NCBI GenBank assembly: GCA_026954325.1
Contig: JAIXKK010000152.1
Span: 61,823-125,822, forward strand
Direction: 5' to 3'
DNA: 64,000 nt
From: Bryobacterales bacterium
Lineage (GTDB): Bacteria > Acidobacteriota > Terriglobia > Bryobacterales > Bryobacteraceae
Shown: positions 53,400 to 61,665 of the stretch, piece by piece
Position numbering within the stretch: position 1 is the first letter of the stretch
How the letters are laid out: the number at the start of each line of letters is the position of its first letter
Translations under genes and position numbers: made by a program
The notes under the pieces: model-generated
Databases searched by the model: none
What the model was told of the DNA's origin: nothing
Seen by the model: only the letters and a program-made list of their open reading frames with translations

Positions 53400-55487
53400 A
53401 TGCGCGCGCTTTGGTTGGTGTTTGCGGTGAACATGGCGGTTTGGCTGATGCCGCTGTCTCCACCGGCCCGAGGAGCCGATTCGGCCCCTCTCTCCCATGA
53501 GGAGGCGGCTCGCTGGGTGCGTTGGCTGCTGCCGCTGCCGCACGAAATCCGGTTGGAGCGTAAGGTCGCGGTGCCGCGCGGACGAATCGCCGTAGCCCTG
53601 CGTCCAGGGGCCGGCCCGCTGGAACAGCAGGCGGCGGAAGAGATCTCCTCACTGCTCGGCGCCGCGGAAAGTAAGCCGCTGTTCACCATTCTGGTCGGAA
53701 TTCAGGAGACGGCCTGGCGGCGCGGCGCGCTTCCCGAGGCGCGGCGCAAACGTCTGGAGAGCCTGCCGAACCGCGATCAGGCGTACGCGATACTTCCAGC
53801 CGGAGACTCCGCGCTGCTGTTGACGGCAATCGATGGCAAGGGTGTCTACTACGCCGCGCGCACTCTCTGCCAGTTCCTCGAACCCTCCGCCGGGCAGCGA
53901 AACGTCGACGTGCCCCTGGCTGAAATCACCGACTGGCCGGACATCGAGGAGCGCGGTTTGTGGAACTTTCCCAGCCCCGCGAGTTGGGCGCCGTGGATGG
54001 CTTCTCTCAAGCTGAATTACGGCAAGATGTCGAATACGCAATTAAAAACCGTCGAGCGCGGCCGGAAAAACGGCGTGGTGATCGAAAAGTCCCTGTACGA
54101 CCTGGCGCGCCGGCGGGCGATGCGGTACATGCCGTACCTCATCCACATGAACTTCCTCGATTCGAGCGGGTTGTTCCGGGCTTATCCGGAACTGGCCGGC
54201 CGCGGCGATGAGGCGCTGGCCGGGCGTTATTTTGCGCACAAGAGCGGCAGCCAGCACCGGGTGCCCTTCGCGGCTCACCCACAGTTTCAGAAAATCATCG
54301 AAGAATGGCTCGAGGATATGGCCGCGCAAGGCGTGGACGAGGTGAGTTGCTGGCTTTCCGAGCGGCCCGCCGAGGACCAGCGGCCGGAGACGACCGCCCT
54401 TGGGCAATCCGTCCTCGAGGCGCGCGCGCTCGTGAACGGGTGGCGCGAAGTCCGGAAGCGCTATCCGGCGTTTCGGATACGGCTGTTCCTATCCACGGTC
54501 ACCACGGAGCGCGATTACCGCGTGGTGGCCGAAGCGCCGCCGGAAGTCCGCATCGAACGGGCCTGCGCCACCGCGCTCGAACGCGTTACCCATTTGCCCC
54601 GCGACCTGTTCCGCTACCCGTTGCTCGACCAATACGCGGCGGAGGGCCGGTGGATCGCCAGCTATGATGTGCCGCTTGGCGCCAACGCCCGCGTGGACAC
54701 TCCGGAATACATGCTGCCGCAGACCTCCGTCCACAGGCTGCGCGACTATCTGGTGCAACTATCGGAGCGCCGCTACCGGGGCGCCTACGGAATGCTCGCC
54801 TGGGCGGAGAAGGCGCGCGAAACCTACGGTTTCACTACGGCCGGGTTGGCGGAGTACGCCTGGAATCTGAACGGGCGCGATACCCGGGAGTTTGCCATCG
54901 CCTGGGCGACGCGGGAGCGCATGGAAAACCCCGAAGCCTTCGGCGAGTGGGCGGAAACCCTGGGTCCGGTCGAGTTCGATGTCTACGATTCGGACTTCCC
55001 CATAGCCTATTCGTGGGGTAAGTTCGTCCGGTTGATCCGCGAGCGCCGCCGGCCCTATTTGGGAGAGGGCGTTTTCCGCTACTACACAAGCCCCCGGGAT
55101 TTCTCCGAAAAGATCGCGGCGTGCGACCGCGCCATGGCGATTGCCGAGCGCTTCCGGAACCCCTATTTCGCCGATGAGACGCGGATCCTGCGATCGTACG
55201 TACGGCTTGCCCATGCCCTGTACGAGATCGCCGAACAGGTATCCACGGACTCTTTGGAAACCCTGGCCGCCCAGCAGAAACTCCGCCAGTCCCTGCGCGG
55301 CCTGCAAGCCGCCGCGGAAGAGAATACCGGCGCGATCCGAACCTGGCGCACCCGCCTCGGACCTGCCGATTGGGACCGGTCTCCTAATGCCGGCTCGTCC
55401 GTGCAACGTGCCCTCGACGCCATCCGCGGGACGCAGACGACGTTCTCCGAAATCAGAGACTTCCTGGAGGGCCGGTACTTCTATTGA
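53400..55487 (+). CDS. Secreted GH20-like glycoside hydrolase family protein
   Basis: 695 residues from ATG 53400 with GGAGGGGG upstream. A signal peptide (MRALWLVFAVNMAVWLMPLS) is followed by the chitobiase-type domain 2 (LPHEIRLERKVAVPRGRIAV, LTAIDGKGVYYAARTLCQFL) and then the barrel (DWPDIEERGLWNFPSPASW, GVDEVSCWLSERPAEDQ). The usual Asp-Glu catalytic pair of GH20 is not obvious, so it may have another specificity. The C-terminal 150 residues are helical. It resembles the proteins at 6515-9415 and 12826-15111 in layout and is probably in the same glycan system as the DUF4038 protein upstream. Confidence 0.74.
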   Translation: MRALWLVFAVNMAVWLMPLSPPARGADSAPLSHEEAARWVRWLLPLPHEIRLERKVAVPRGRIAVALRPGAGPLEQQAAEEISSLLGAAESKPLFTILVGIQETAWRRGALPEARRKRLESLPNRDQAYAILPAGDSALLLTAIDGKGVYYAARTLCQFLEPSAGQRNVDVPLAEITDWPDIEERGLWNFPSPASWAPWMASLKLNYGKMSNTQLKTVERGRKNGVVIEKSLYDLARRRAMRYMPYLIHMNFLDSSGLFRAYPELAGRGDEALAGRYFAHKSGSQHRVPFAAHPQFQKIIEEWLEDMAAQGVDEVSCWLSERPAEDQRPETTALGQSVLEARALVNGWREVRKRYPAFRIRLFLSTVTTERDYRVVAEAPPEVRIERACATALERVTHLPRDLFRYPLLDQYAAEGRWIASYDVPLGANARVDTPEYMLPQTSVHRLRDYLVQLSERRYRGAYGMLAWAEKARETYGFTTAGLAEYAWNLNGRDTREFAIAWATRERMENPEAFGEWAETLGPVEFDVYDSDFPIAYSWGKFVRLIRERRRPYLGEGVFRYYTSPRDFSEKIAACDRAMAIAERFRNPYFADETRILRSYVRLAHALYEIAEQVSTDSLETLAAQQKLRQSLRGLQAAAEENTGAIRTWRTRLGPADWDRSPNAGSSVQRALDAIRGTQTTFSEIRDFLEGRYFY

Positions 55488-55633
55488 TCTCCGCGCTACT
55501 CTACCGACTCCGCGCGAAATTTGCGTTCCCCTTCAATCCACAAATATTTCACCCTTCCCCCACAACTACTTACAAACCCACCCCACAAATCCTGAAACCT
55601 CCGCGTGGTAAAACCAGGCCAGAGTTCAACCCT

Positions 55634-56269
55634 ATGTCCACCATCAGTCAAGCTCATAGCGACGCCGCTCGCGGCAACGGAGCCAGGTCCCAAGGCCCCA
55701 TCTCCCCCGAAGGCAAAGCCCGCTCCTCCCAAAACGCCCGCACCCATGGCCTCACCGCCTCCCGCATCGCCTTCCTCTCCCCGGAAGAACAGGAAGAATA
55801 CGACACCCTCCTCCGCCACTACACCGCCCGCCACCTGCCCAAAACCCCAGAGGAACTCGACGTCTTCAACATGCTCCTCCACGCCGCCTGGCGCCTCCGC
55901 AACCTCACCGTCGCCGAAGCCCAACTCTACGCCAGGGCCGGCGGCGATCCTCTCCTCTCCGAGGACCCCGAAATCGAAAAACGCGCCAACCTCCTCCACC
56001 GCTACCGCTCCGAAACCGAGCGCGCCTACCACCGCCACCTCAACCAACTGAAATCCCTACAGAACAACCGCCTCTATCAGGAGCAGTTCTCCAAACTCCT
56101 CCCCGCCGATGCCCCCGCCCTCGCCAACGCCGCCGCCTTCACGAAAAGAACCCAGGATCTCTTCAAGCGCGACCTCGGCGACACCACCAAGCAGGCCGCA
56201 AACGAGGCGAAATCCTTCAACTCTCAGCTCAAGGACCTCTTCTCCGTGTTCACCAGCCAACAAAAATAG
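55634..56269 (+). CDS. Hypothetical protein, Asn-Ala-x-Thr-His-Gly family
   Basis: 211 residues from ATG 55634. The N-terminus has the striking segment SPEGKARSSQNARTHGLTAS, a basic, Ser/Asn-rich motif I associate with multicopy hypothetical proteins in Acidobacteriota. The middle is helical and acidic/basic mixed (SPEEQEEYDTLLRHY, LLHAAWRLRNLTVAEAQLYA), and the C-terminus forms a likely coiled coil. No signal peptide is seen. It shares the central region with the 117-residue protein at 2799-3152. No function is known to me; a nucleic-acid-binding or mobile-element-linked role is conceivable. Confidence 0.72.
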   Translation: MSTISQAHSDAARGNGARSQGPISPEGKARSSQNARTHGLTASRIAFLSPEEQEEYDTLLRHYTARHLPKTPEELDVFNMLLHAAWRLRNLTVAEAQLYARAGGDPLLSEDPEIEKRANLLHRYRSETERAYHRHLNQLKSLQNNRLYQEQFSKLLPADAPALANAAAFTKRTQDLFKRDLGDTTKQAANEAKSFNSQLKDLFSVFTSQQK

Positions 56270-56662
56270 CCGTAACCCCCTTGTTCGCAGCCTCTTCCCC
56301 AGCGCCCGCGCCATGGGTGTCTCTCCACGCAAAGTGTCATTCACGGAGTGCGTCCGCTTCCCCCGCCCTCCGGTCGCCTCCTTCCCGTCCTTTCCACCGA
56401 AGACGCCCGTTGCCCTTCCCGCGCCGTGGCGGCTTCGCTCGGGGCGATCCTTTACCCGTGAGAAGGCCTGGCGTACTCTCTTCCCGACCCGGATAGTTCC
56501 CCTGTTACCAACCGCAATTCGAGCGGTCACGAACAAAACGGCAAAATATTGTCTTTAACCTCATATATTTAGAAAATTTACCAACTGTCGAAACGTTTCA
56601 AAGTCGTATTGTCGAAACAGAAACGGCACGATACGCCGTAAATATAAGACAGGAGTAGGTAA
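56270..56662. other. Intergenic region with AT-rich control segment
   Basis: No gene is supported. The first part is C-rich. From about 56535 to 56650 the sequence becomes much richer in A and T than anything nearby (TCATATATTTAGAAAATTTA), and it carries TGTCGAAAC twice as a direct repeat (56586-56594 and 56610-56618, 24 bases apart). It leads into the ribosome-binding site of the 16-codon ORF at 56663, so it is probably a regulated promoter. Confidence 0.6.
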
Positions 56663-56713
56663 ATGAACGAAGATTTTCCCATTTGGCCGCCGATTCCTCC
56701 CGGCCTCTGCTAA
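56663..56713 (+). CDS. 16-residue Pro-rich peptide (leader or signal peptide candidate)
   Basis: ATG 56663 to TAA 56713 encodes MNEDFPIWPPIPPGLC. AGGAG lies seven bases upstream (56651-56655), better than for many long genes here. The peptide has two Pro-Pro pairs, including Pro-Pro-Gly, a sequence that stalls ribosomes unless EF-P assists, and ends in Cys. It lies about 210 bases upstream of the CHAT gene with a strong hairpin between them. It may be a stalling leader peptide, a small secreted or modified peptide, or chance; the ribosome-binding site and AT-rich promoter region argue against chance. Confidence 0.55.
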   Translation: MNEDFPIWPPIPPGLC

Positions 56714-56846
56714 GTCCGGCTTCTCCAAAACCGGGTCCGCGGACAAACGTTCGCTCGCATCGGTGACGTCACAATCCTACACGCAACTCTTACACAGGCC
56801 CGAACGGCTTGACAGGAACCCGTAAGTTCCTTCACATTGGTCTCTT

Positions 56847-56874
56847 GGAGGGCGCTTCGTTTCTAGCGCCCTCC
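56847..56874 (+). promoter_or_regulatory. Perfect 10-bp hairpin in the CHAT gene leader
   Basis: GGAGGGCGCT and AGCGCCCTCC pair perfectly around an eight-base loop (TCGTTTCT). No T-run follows, so it is not a simple terminator. It lies 48 bases before the TTG start of the CHAT gene and downstream of TTGACA at 56809. Two more perfect 10-base palindromes are nearby: GTCCGCGGAC (56735-56744) and GTGACGTCAC (56763-56772). Confidence 0.65.
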
Positions 56875-56921
56875 ACGGACATCCTTGCCCCGCGGACGGA
56901 TCCTGAACCGAGGGCCGGATC

Positions 56922-59315
56922 TTGTCTATTCGTCTACGGATTTGTTTGTTTGCCATGCTCGCCTGTGCCGGCGGCTCGAAAGCGCCCGCGCCCCGCAACC
57001 TCATCCATCCGCCTGCCTATCAACCAGGAAGGGATCAAATCACCAAATTGGCTCAAACCGGCCGCTGGCGCGAGATGGCGTTGGCCGCTCACCGGTCTTC
57101 CGATGAAATGGCTGCCGCCGGGGATCTCCGCGGCGCCGCCATCTTCGACTACGCCGAATGCCAGGCGCTTTTCGTACAGTTTGAATACGGCAAAGCGCTC
57201 CAGGCCGCCTTGCGAGGCCGGCGTCACGCCCTCGCCGCCCGTGATTACTCCTCGGCCGCCTCTTCAGCTTTCGCGATCGCAGCCGTCTATTTCACCAACG
57301 GAAATTACAAACTTACCGCCCAGGCGGCGGATGAAATGATGCGCTATGCCCAAATTGGCGCTCCCTCCCGCATGATCGAGTTTCGCGGCCTCATGGGAGC
57401 CATTCTACGTTGGAAAGGAGACGTGCCGGCCAGTTTGGCCCAATTCCGCATGGCTCTCGAGGAGGCCGAAGACTCCGGAGACACGGAAGCCGTCGCAACC
57501 ATGCGGGAGCAGGCCGGTCATAGCTATCTGCTCAGCCGCCGGCCCGACCGCGCCGAAAAGGAGTTCGTCGAGGCATTCCGGTTGAGAACACTCTTTGCCC
57601 CGTCGACTTTAGGTTGGGCCTATCGCAACCTTACGGTCATCGCCCTCGCGCGCCGCGACGGTGCGCGGGCTCTGCATTTCAGCAACCTCGCCATCGCCAC
57701 CCTCCCCCCCAGGTTGCGCCCCAATATCCTCTACCTCGGACGCGCCCAGGCGCATCTCCTCTTGGGAAATCAGTTGGCCGCTTTCGCCGACCTCGAAAAG
57801 GCCGTTTCCATTTCCCGGCATTTGCGCCTCAACCTTCCATTCGGCGACGAAATCCAGATCGCCGCCGATGGCGGCCTTCAAGTCATCTATTCTTTGCTCG
57901 TCGACGTAGCCGGAAAACTCTACGAGGAAACCGGTGATATCCGCTACGCCCAAGCGGCGTTTCGGGCGGCTCAGGAAAATCGGGCCGCCAGCCTCCTCAC
58001 TCGCGTCGGCGCCGGCGAGGCTTGGCGCCAACGCCTGCCGGAAACCTATTGGACCAAGCTCCGCCAATTGCGGAGGGAGGAAATCGCCCTCCTGCGCTCC
58101 CCGGCCAATTTACCCTCCCCGGAACTCGTTCGCCTGCGCGCCGGCTTGACCGAATTGGAGTCGGCCGCGGGTCTGGACCTCGCCTCCCCCAACCCCGCCC
58201 TGGCCGGCGAACGGCAACTCCGCCGGATGATCTCCGCCGGTGAAGCCCTCATCACCTTCCACCTCGGCGAGCAGCGCGGTTGGCGCTGGATCCTCACCAG
58301 AGATATCTTTCAGATGACCGGACTGCCCTCGCGTTCCCTCATCGCCGGACAGGTGAAAGCCTTCCGCGGCGACGTCGAAAAAGATCTTCCTGACCATGCC
58401 GGAAAGGGAGAGCGCCTGTACCGGTTGCTCTTCACCGGCGCGCCCCGCGACACCCCCATGTGGACCATCGTCCCTGACGATACCTTGTTTCAGTTACCTT
58501 TCGCCGCCCTCGTTTGTGGCCATTCCAACGGCAGACCCGTCTACCTCGCCGAACAGACGGTGACCCGGTTGGCCCCAACCGCCTCCTTCTTCGCTAACGG
58601 ATCCTCCGCCGGTTCGAAACGCTTTCTCGCCGTCGGCGACCCCGTGGCCAACAGAGCCGATCCCCGTTGGAAACCCCGCCCGTTTGCCGGATTCCCCTGG
58701 TTCCGTGACCCCGCGGCTGTGGATACGCTCGAGTTGCCCCGCTTGCCCGGAAGCGTCCGGGAGATTGAGCGCTGTCTTCGCGTTTGGTCGGCTGCCCACC
58801 CCGCGGTTTCGATCGAGGGCCCGCGGATCACCCAGGCCGCCCTCACCCGCGAGTTGCCCCATACCCTCGTCCTCCATTTAGCCACCCATGTCTATCAGCC
58901 ACCCTCCAACTCGGATTCTCCCGTAATTCTGTTAGGCCTCGATGCCGGTGGAGAGGTGAATGTGCTCACCGGCGCCGACATCGCCGCGCTCACCCCGGCC
59001 CCTGCCTTGGTCACTCTCAGTGCTTGCGGCAGCGGCCGTGGCCGTCTGGCCCCGGGAAGCGGCTTACTCGGCCTCACCCGCGCCTGGCTCATGGCGGGAA
59101 CCCGGTCCGTCACCGCCAGTCTTTGGCCCGTCCTCGACGATACAGGTGGTCTATTTGAGGCATATTACCAGTCTCTCGAAAGTTCTAGGGAGGGAGCGAT
59201 TTCGGCTCGAGCAGCGCAAGCCCTTCAGTTCGCTCAGGTTCAATCCATTCTCGAAGAACCGCTCAGATCCCGGCCCTCACGCTGGGCCGCCTATTTTGTG
59301 ATAGGTGCGATTTGA
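56922..59315 (+). CDS. TPR-CHAT protease-like lipoprotein
   Basis: 797 residues from TTG 56922 (AGGG upstream). The start gives a basic and hydrophobic leader with a lipobox-like end (RICLFAMLAC, Cys15), so the protein may be a periplasmic lipoprotein; starting at ATG 56955 would remove this. Residues ~45-380 are helical repeats of the TPR kind (GDLRGAAIFDYAECQALFVQ, GDVPASLAQFRMALEEAEDS). Residues ~470-797 are a CHAT (caspase-fold) domain with His656 in LHLATHVY and Cys702 in LSACGSGRG, the full catalytic dyad, plus the end motif RWAAYFVIGA. An ECF sigma factor and anti-sigma gene follow on the same strand. A regulated peptidase acting in this signalling unit is likely; its substrate is unknown. 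Confidence 0.85.
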   Translation: MSIRLRICLFAMLACAGGSKAPAPRNLIHPPAYQPGRDQITKLAQTGRWREMALAAHRSSDEMAAAGDLRGAAIFDYAECQALFVQFEYGKALQAALRGRRHALAARDYSSAASSAFAIAAVYFTNGNYKLTAQAADEMMRYAQIGAPSRMIEFRGLMGAILRWKGDVPASLAQFRMALEEAEDSGDTEAVATMREQAGHSYLLSRRPDRAEKEFVEAFRLRTLFAPSTLGWAYRNLTVIALARRDGARALHFSNLAIATLPPRLRPNILYLGRAQAHLLLGNQLAAFADLEKAVSISRHLRLNLPFGDEIQIAADGGLQVIYSLLVDVAGKLYEETGDIRYAQAAFRAAQENRAASLLTRVGAGEAWRQRLPETYWTKLRQLRREEIALLRSPANLPSPELVRLRAGLTELESAAGLDLASPNPALAGERQLRRMISAGEALITFHLGEQRGWRWILTRDIFQMTGLPSRSLIAGQVKAFRGDVEKDLPDHAGKGERLYRLLFTGAPRDTPMWTIVPDDTLFQLPFAALVCGHSNGRPVYLAEQTVTRLAPTASFFANGSSAGSKRFLAVGDPVANRADPRWKPRPFAGFPWFRDPAAVDTLELPRLPGSVREIERCLRVWSAAHPAVSIEGPRITQAALTRELPHTLVLHLATHVYQPPSNSDSPVILLGLDAGGEVNVLTGADIAALTPAPALVTLSACGSGRGRLAPGSGLLGLTRAWLMAGTRSVTASLWPVLDDTGGLFEAYYQSLESSREGAISARAAQALQFAQVQSILEEPLRSRPSRWAAYFVIGAI

Positions 59316-59338
59316 CATTTCGGGATATTGCGCATAAT
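59312..59338 (+). promoter_or_regulatory. Promoter overlapping the CHAT stop codon
   Basis: A perfect TTGACA (59312-59317) spans the TGA stop codon of the CHAT gene and is followed after 15 bases by CATAAT (59333-59338). A second, perfect TATAAT lies at 59350-59355. The sigma factor gene therefore may have its own promoter and a leader of about 200 bases. Confidence 0.5.
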
Positions 59339-59555
59339 CTAAGCCTGGTTATAATACACTTAGTACCCCGCATGTCCATGCCGTTCCGGGTCCGGCGCCC
59401 GCCATCGCGCCTCCGTCGCCGGAATGTGAGGCCCAGACCGGAGCTTCCTTAAATTGTTCGGTTCCCAGTGAGATTTTTGGGGTCCTACCTCCACTTAGTC
59501 TCTTTCGGAATATGTCTCCAACCGGCGCCGGTCCGATACCACGCCATTTTCAGGG

Positions 59556-60263
59556 ATGGCTGGAAAGGATGATGTGTGCATGCTTGCGACGCACGTAACT
59601 TCAACTCGACAGAACCCCCCGGATCCGCCGGATCACTCCCCTCCCGGCTCCTCGCCCGCTTCCACCGAGGTCGATTTCCTCGAACTCGTCCAGCGCATTC
59701 AATCCGGCGATACTTCCGGCATGGAGGATCTCTATCGTATCTTCTCTCGCGGCGTTCGTTTCTACCTCTGCCGCCAACTCGGCCCCCAGGAACTCGAGGA
59801 TAAGGTCCACGATACCTTCATCATCGTCGTCCAGGCCTTGCGCCGCGGCGATTTGCGCGATGCCACTCGCCTGATGGGATTCGTCCGTACCGTCGTCCGG
59901 CGGCAGGTCGCCGCCCATATCGACAACGCCGTTCAAAGCCGCCGCACGTGCCTCGATGTCGAAGCAGGAGCCTCGCTCGCCTCCGCCTCCTCGGGACCCG
60001 AGGAGAACGCCATCCTCCGCCAGAACGCCGATCTCATGGAGAAGGTCCTCGACGGCATGTCCCACCGCGATCGGGAGATCCTTACCCGCTTCTACCTCGA
60101 TGAACAGCCGCAAGACCAGATCTGCCGTGAGATGCGCCTCACCGAAACCCAGTTCCGGCTCCTCAAGTCCAGGGCAAAAACACGCTTCGGCGAACTCGGG
60201 AAAAAAAAATTGATCCGTAAGCCTGCCCGGACGGTTTTCATGAGAAATTCCTTGACCGCATAG
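59556..60263 (+). CDS. ECF-type sigma-70 family factor
   Basis: Up to 235 residues from ATG 59556; ATG 59580 with AAGGA upstream is an alternative start. After a Pro-rich N-terminus, region 2 is seen at ~50-115 (MEDLYRIFSRGVRFYLCRQL, QELEDKVHDTFIIVVQALRR). Region 4 is near 165-215 (MSHRDREILTRFYLDEQPQD, LTETQFRLLKSRAKTRFGEL). A run of nine A at 60201-60209 encodes Lys-Lys-Lys close to the end, and slippage there would shorten the tail by about 20 residues. It is flanked by the CHAT protease-like gene and a zf-HC2 anti-sigma gene, which probably holds it inactive. Confidence 0.88.
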   Translation: MAGKDDVCMLATHVTSTRQNPPDPPDHSPPGSSPASTEVDFLELVQRIQSGDTSGMEDLYRIFSRGVRFYLCRQLGPQELEDKVHDTFIIVVQALRRGDLRDATRLMGFVRTVVRRQVAAHIDNAVQSRRTCLDVEAGASLASASSGPEENAILRQNADLMEKVLDGMSHRDREILTRFYLDEQPQDQICREMRLTETQFRLLKSRAKTRFGELGKKKLIRKPARTVFMRNSLTA

Positions 60264-60329
60264 CACTAATGAGTGAAGAGTCCTAGTCGGCCGCCGAAGC
60301 CGTCTGGGAAAAGAAAGGTCCTGTTGAGG

Positions 60330-60962
60330 ATGAAACCAAATGAACATGTGCTGGACGACATCCTGGAAGCCTACGCGCTAGGCAGGCTCCAGGAAGAAGA
60401 ACTGGATTGCGTCGAAGATCATATGTTGGTTTGTGAGGGGTGCCGTCTCCGGTTGGAGGAGATGGAAAGCTTTGTCAAAGCTACCCGGATAGCTGCTATG
60501 CGTATCCGCGAAAGGGAAGTTTTTTTCGGGCAGCGGCCCAAACCTTGGTGGCATCGGCTCCTTCAGCCTGTACTGGCAAAGCCTGTTTGGGCCGTGGCCT
60601 GTGTAGCCGTCCTCGGAATCTTCTTCCTTCTCCCCATGAACCATCGGAACACGGTCTTTGATCAGGAAATCCTTCTATCGGCTACACGAGGAAGTGAGGA
60701 AGGGCAGTTGGTATCGGCTAATACCACAACCCTCCGCTTGCGCTTGGATTTGCGGGACCTGCCTCGGGTCGCGCAGTTTCAAGTGACCATTGTGGATCAC
60801 TTGGGTACGCCTGTCTGGGAATGGAAAGCGCCCGGAACCGGTTCGCCCGGTGAATTGCGGATGCAGGTGGATCGCCAGTTCAAAGCCGGTATGTACTGGG
60901 TCCGGCTTTCGGATGCGGCCAGCCTCAAATTACTCCGTGAATACCCCTTGCGGGTTTCCTGA
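60330..60962 (+). CDS. zf-HC2 anti-sigma factor, single transmembrane helix
   Basis: About 210 residues from ATG 60330. The anti-sigma zinc site is His31-x3-Cys35-x2-Cys38 (DHMLVCEGC) after an acidic helix (LEAYALGRLQEEELDCVE). One transmembrane helix (about 85-103, PVWAVACVAVLGIFFLLPM) is followed by a ~105-residue periplasmic beta domain (SANTTTLRLRLDLRDLPRVA, TPVWEWKAPGTGSPGELRMQ). This is the plan of ECF anti-sigma factors that are cut by regulated proteolysis. It lies 66 bases after the sigma gene and 1 kb after the CHAT gene, which makes it the natural candidate CHAT substrate. Confidence 0.86.
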   Translation: MKPNEHVLDDILEAYALGRLQEEELDCVEDHMLVCEGCRLRLEEMESFVKATRIAAMRIREREVFFGQRPKPWWHRLLQPVLAKPVWAVACVAVLGIFFLLPMNHRNTVFDQEILLSATRGSEEGQLVSANTTTLRLRLDLRDLPRVAQFQVTIVDHLGTPVWEWKAPGTGSPGELRMQVDRQFKAGMYWVRLSDAASLKLLREYPLRVS

Positions 60963-61005
60963 ACCGGAACTCCGGGTTGCTCTACCTCCCCCGCCCGGAC
61001 ACCCC

Positions 61006-61665
61006 CTAAAACTCCCTGCGCTTCAAACGTTCCACCGTGAATTTCGCCGTGTCCGCCACCGCCATCACCGTCATTACGCCGGCCTGAACCGGATCCGTCA
61101 CCACCAGATCGGCCGCCTCGGGAACGCTCCCCGCCATGTTCAGACTCACTACCAGCAGACCCTGCCCCCGCACCTCGCGCACCGCCTTCTCGATCTCTCC
61201 CCCCATCAGAGATCCGGCCAGCACCAGCGCCCTCGCCCGCGGCAGCCTGGCCACCGCTCGCACCGCCTCGGCCAGCGGCTTTTCTCCCACCAGGGGAATG
61301 GTGTCCACCGAAATATGCTCCCCTCGAATATTGTGCCGGTCCGCCTCCGAGATTGCCCCGATCGCCACCTGCCCCACCTGCGCTCCGCCGCCGATGATGA
61401 TGATCCGCTTGCCGAATATCCGGTTCATCGTGTTCGTGCGCTCCACCCGCCGCACTAGCTCCACCGCTTCCAGGTCGCTTACCAGTTGGTCCGCCTCCGC
61501 TGGCATCGCAATCTCGAAATATATGTGCGCCTCCCCGGAACGGCTCGCCAGAATAGCCACCGATGTGATGTCCCCCTGGTGCGCGGCGATGACGCCTGTT
61601 AGCCGGTGTAGCACCCCCGGACCGTCCACCGCCCTTATCTCGAGCCCTATCGTTTCCGTTGCCAT
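61006..61665 (-). CDS. ACT-domain protein with Rossmann-like C-terminal domain
   Basis: 219 residues. Residues 1-85 are an ACT domain (VDGPGVLHRLTGVIAAHQGD, EAHIYFEIAMPAEADQLVSD). Residues ~90-219 have a glycine-rich nucleotide-fold start (RIIIIGGGAQVGQVAIGAIS) and a second half (VRAVARLPRARALVLAGSLM, LNMAGSVPEAADLVVTDPVQ). The layout matches the DUF5612-type proteins proposed to sense amino acids or metabolites. It lies between the two sigma/anti-sigma pairs on the opposite strand, so it is not part of either operon. No catalytic role is evident. Confidence 0.75.
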   Translation of the reverse strand: MATETIGLEIRAVDGPGVLHRLTGVIAAHQGDITSVAILASRSGEAHIYFEIAMPAEADQLVSDLEAVELVRRVERTNTMNRIFGKRIIIIGGGAQVGQVAIGAISEADRHNIRGEHISVDTIPLVGEKPLAEAVRAVARLPRARALVLAGSLMGGEIEKAVREVRGQGLLVVSLNMAGSVPEAADLVVTDPVQAGVMTVMAVADTAKFTVERLKRREF

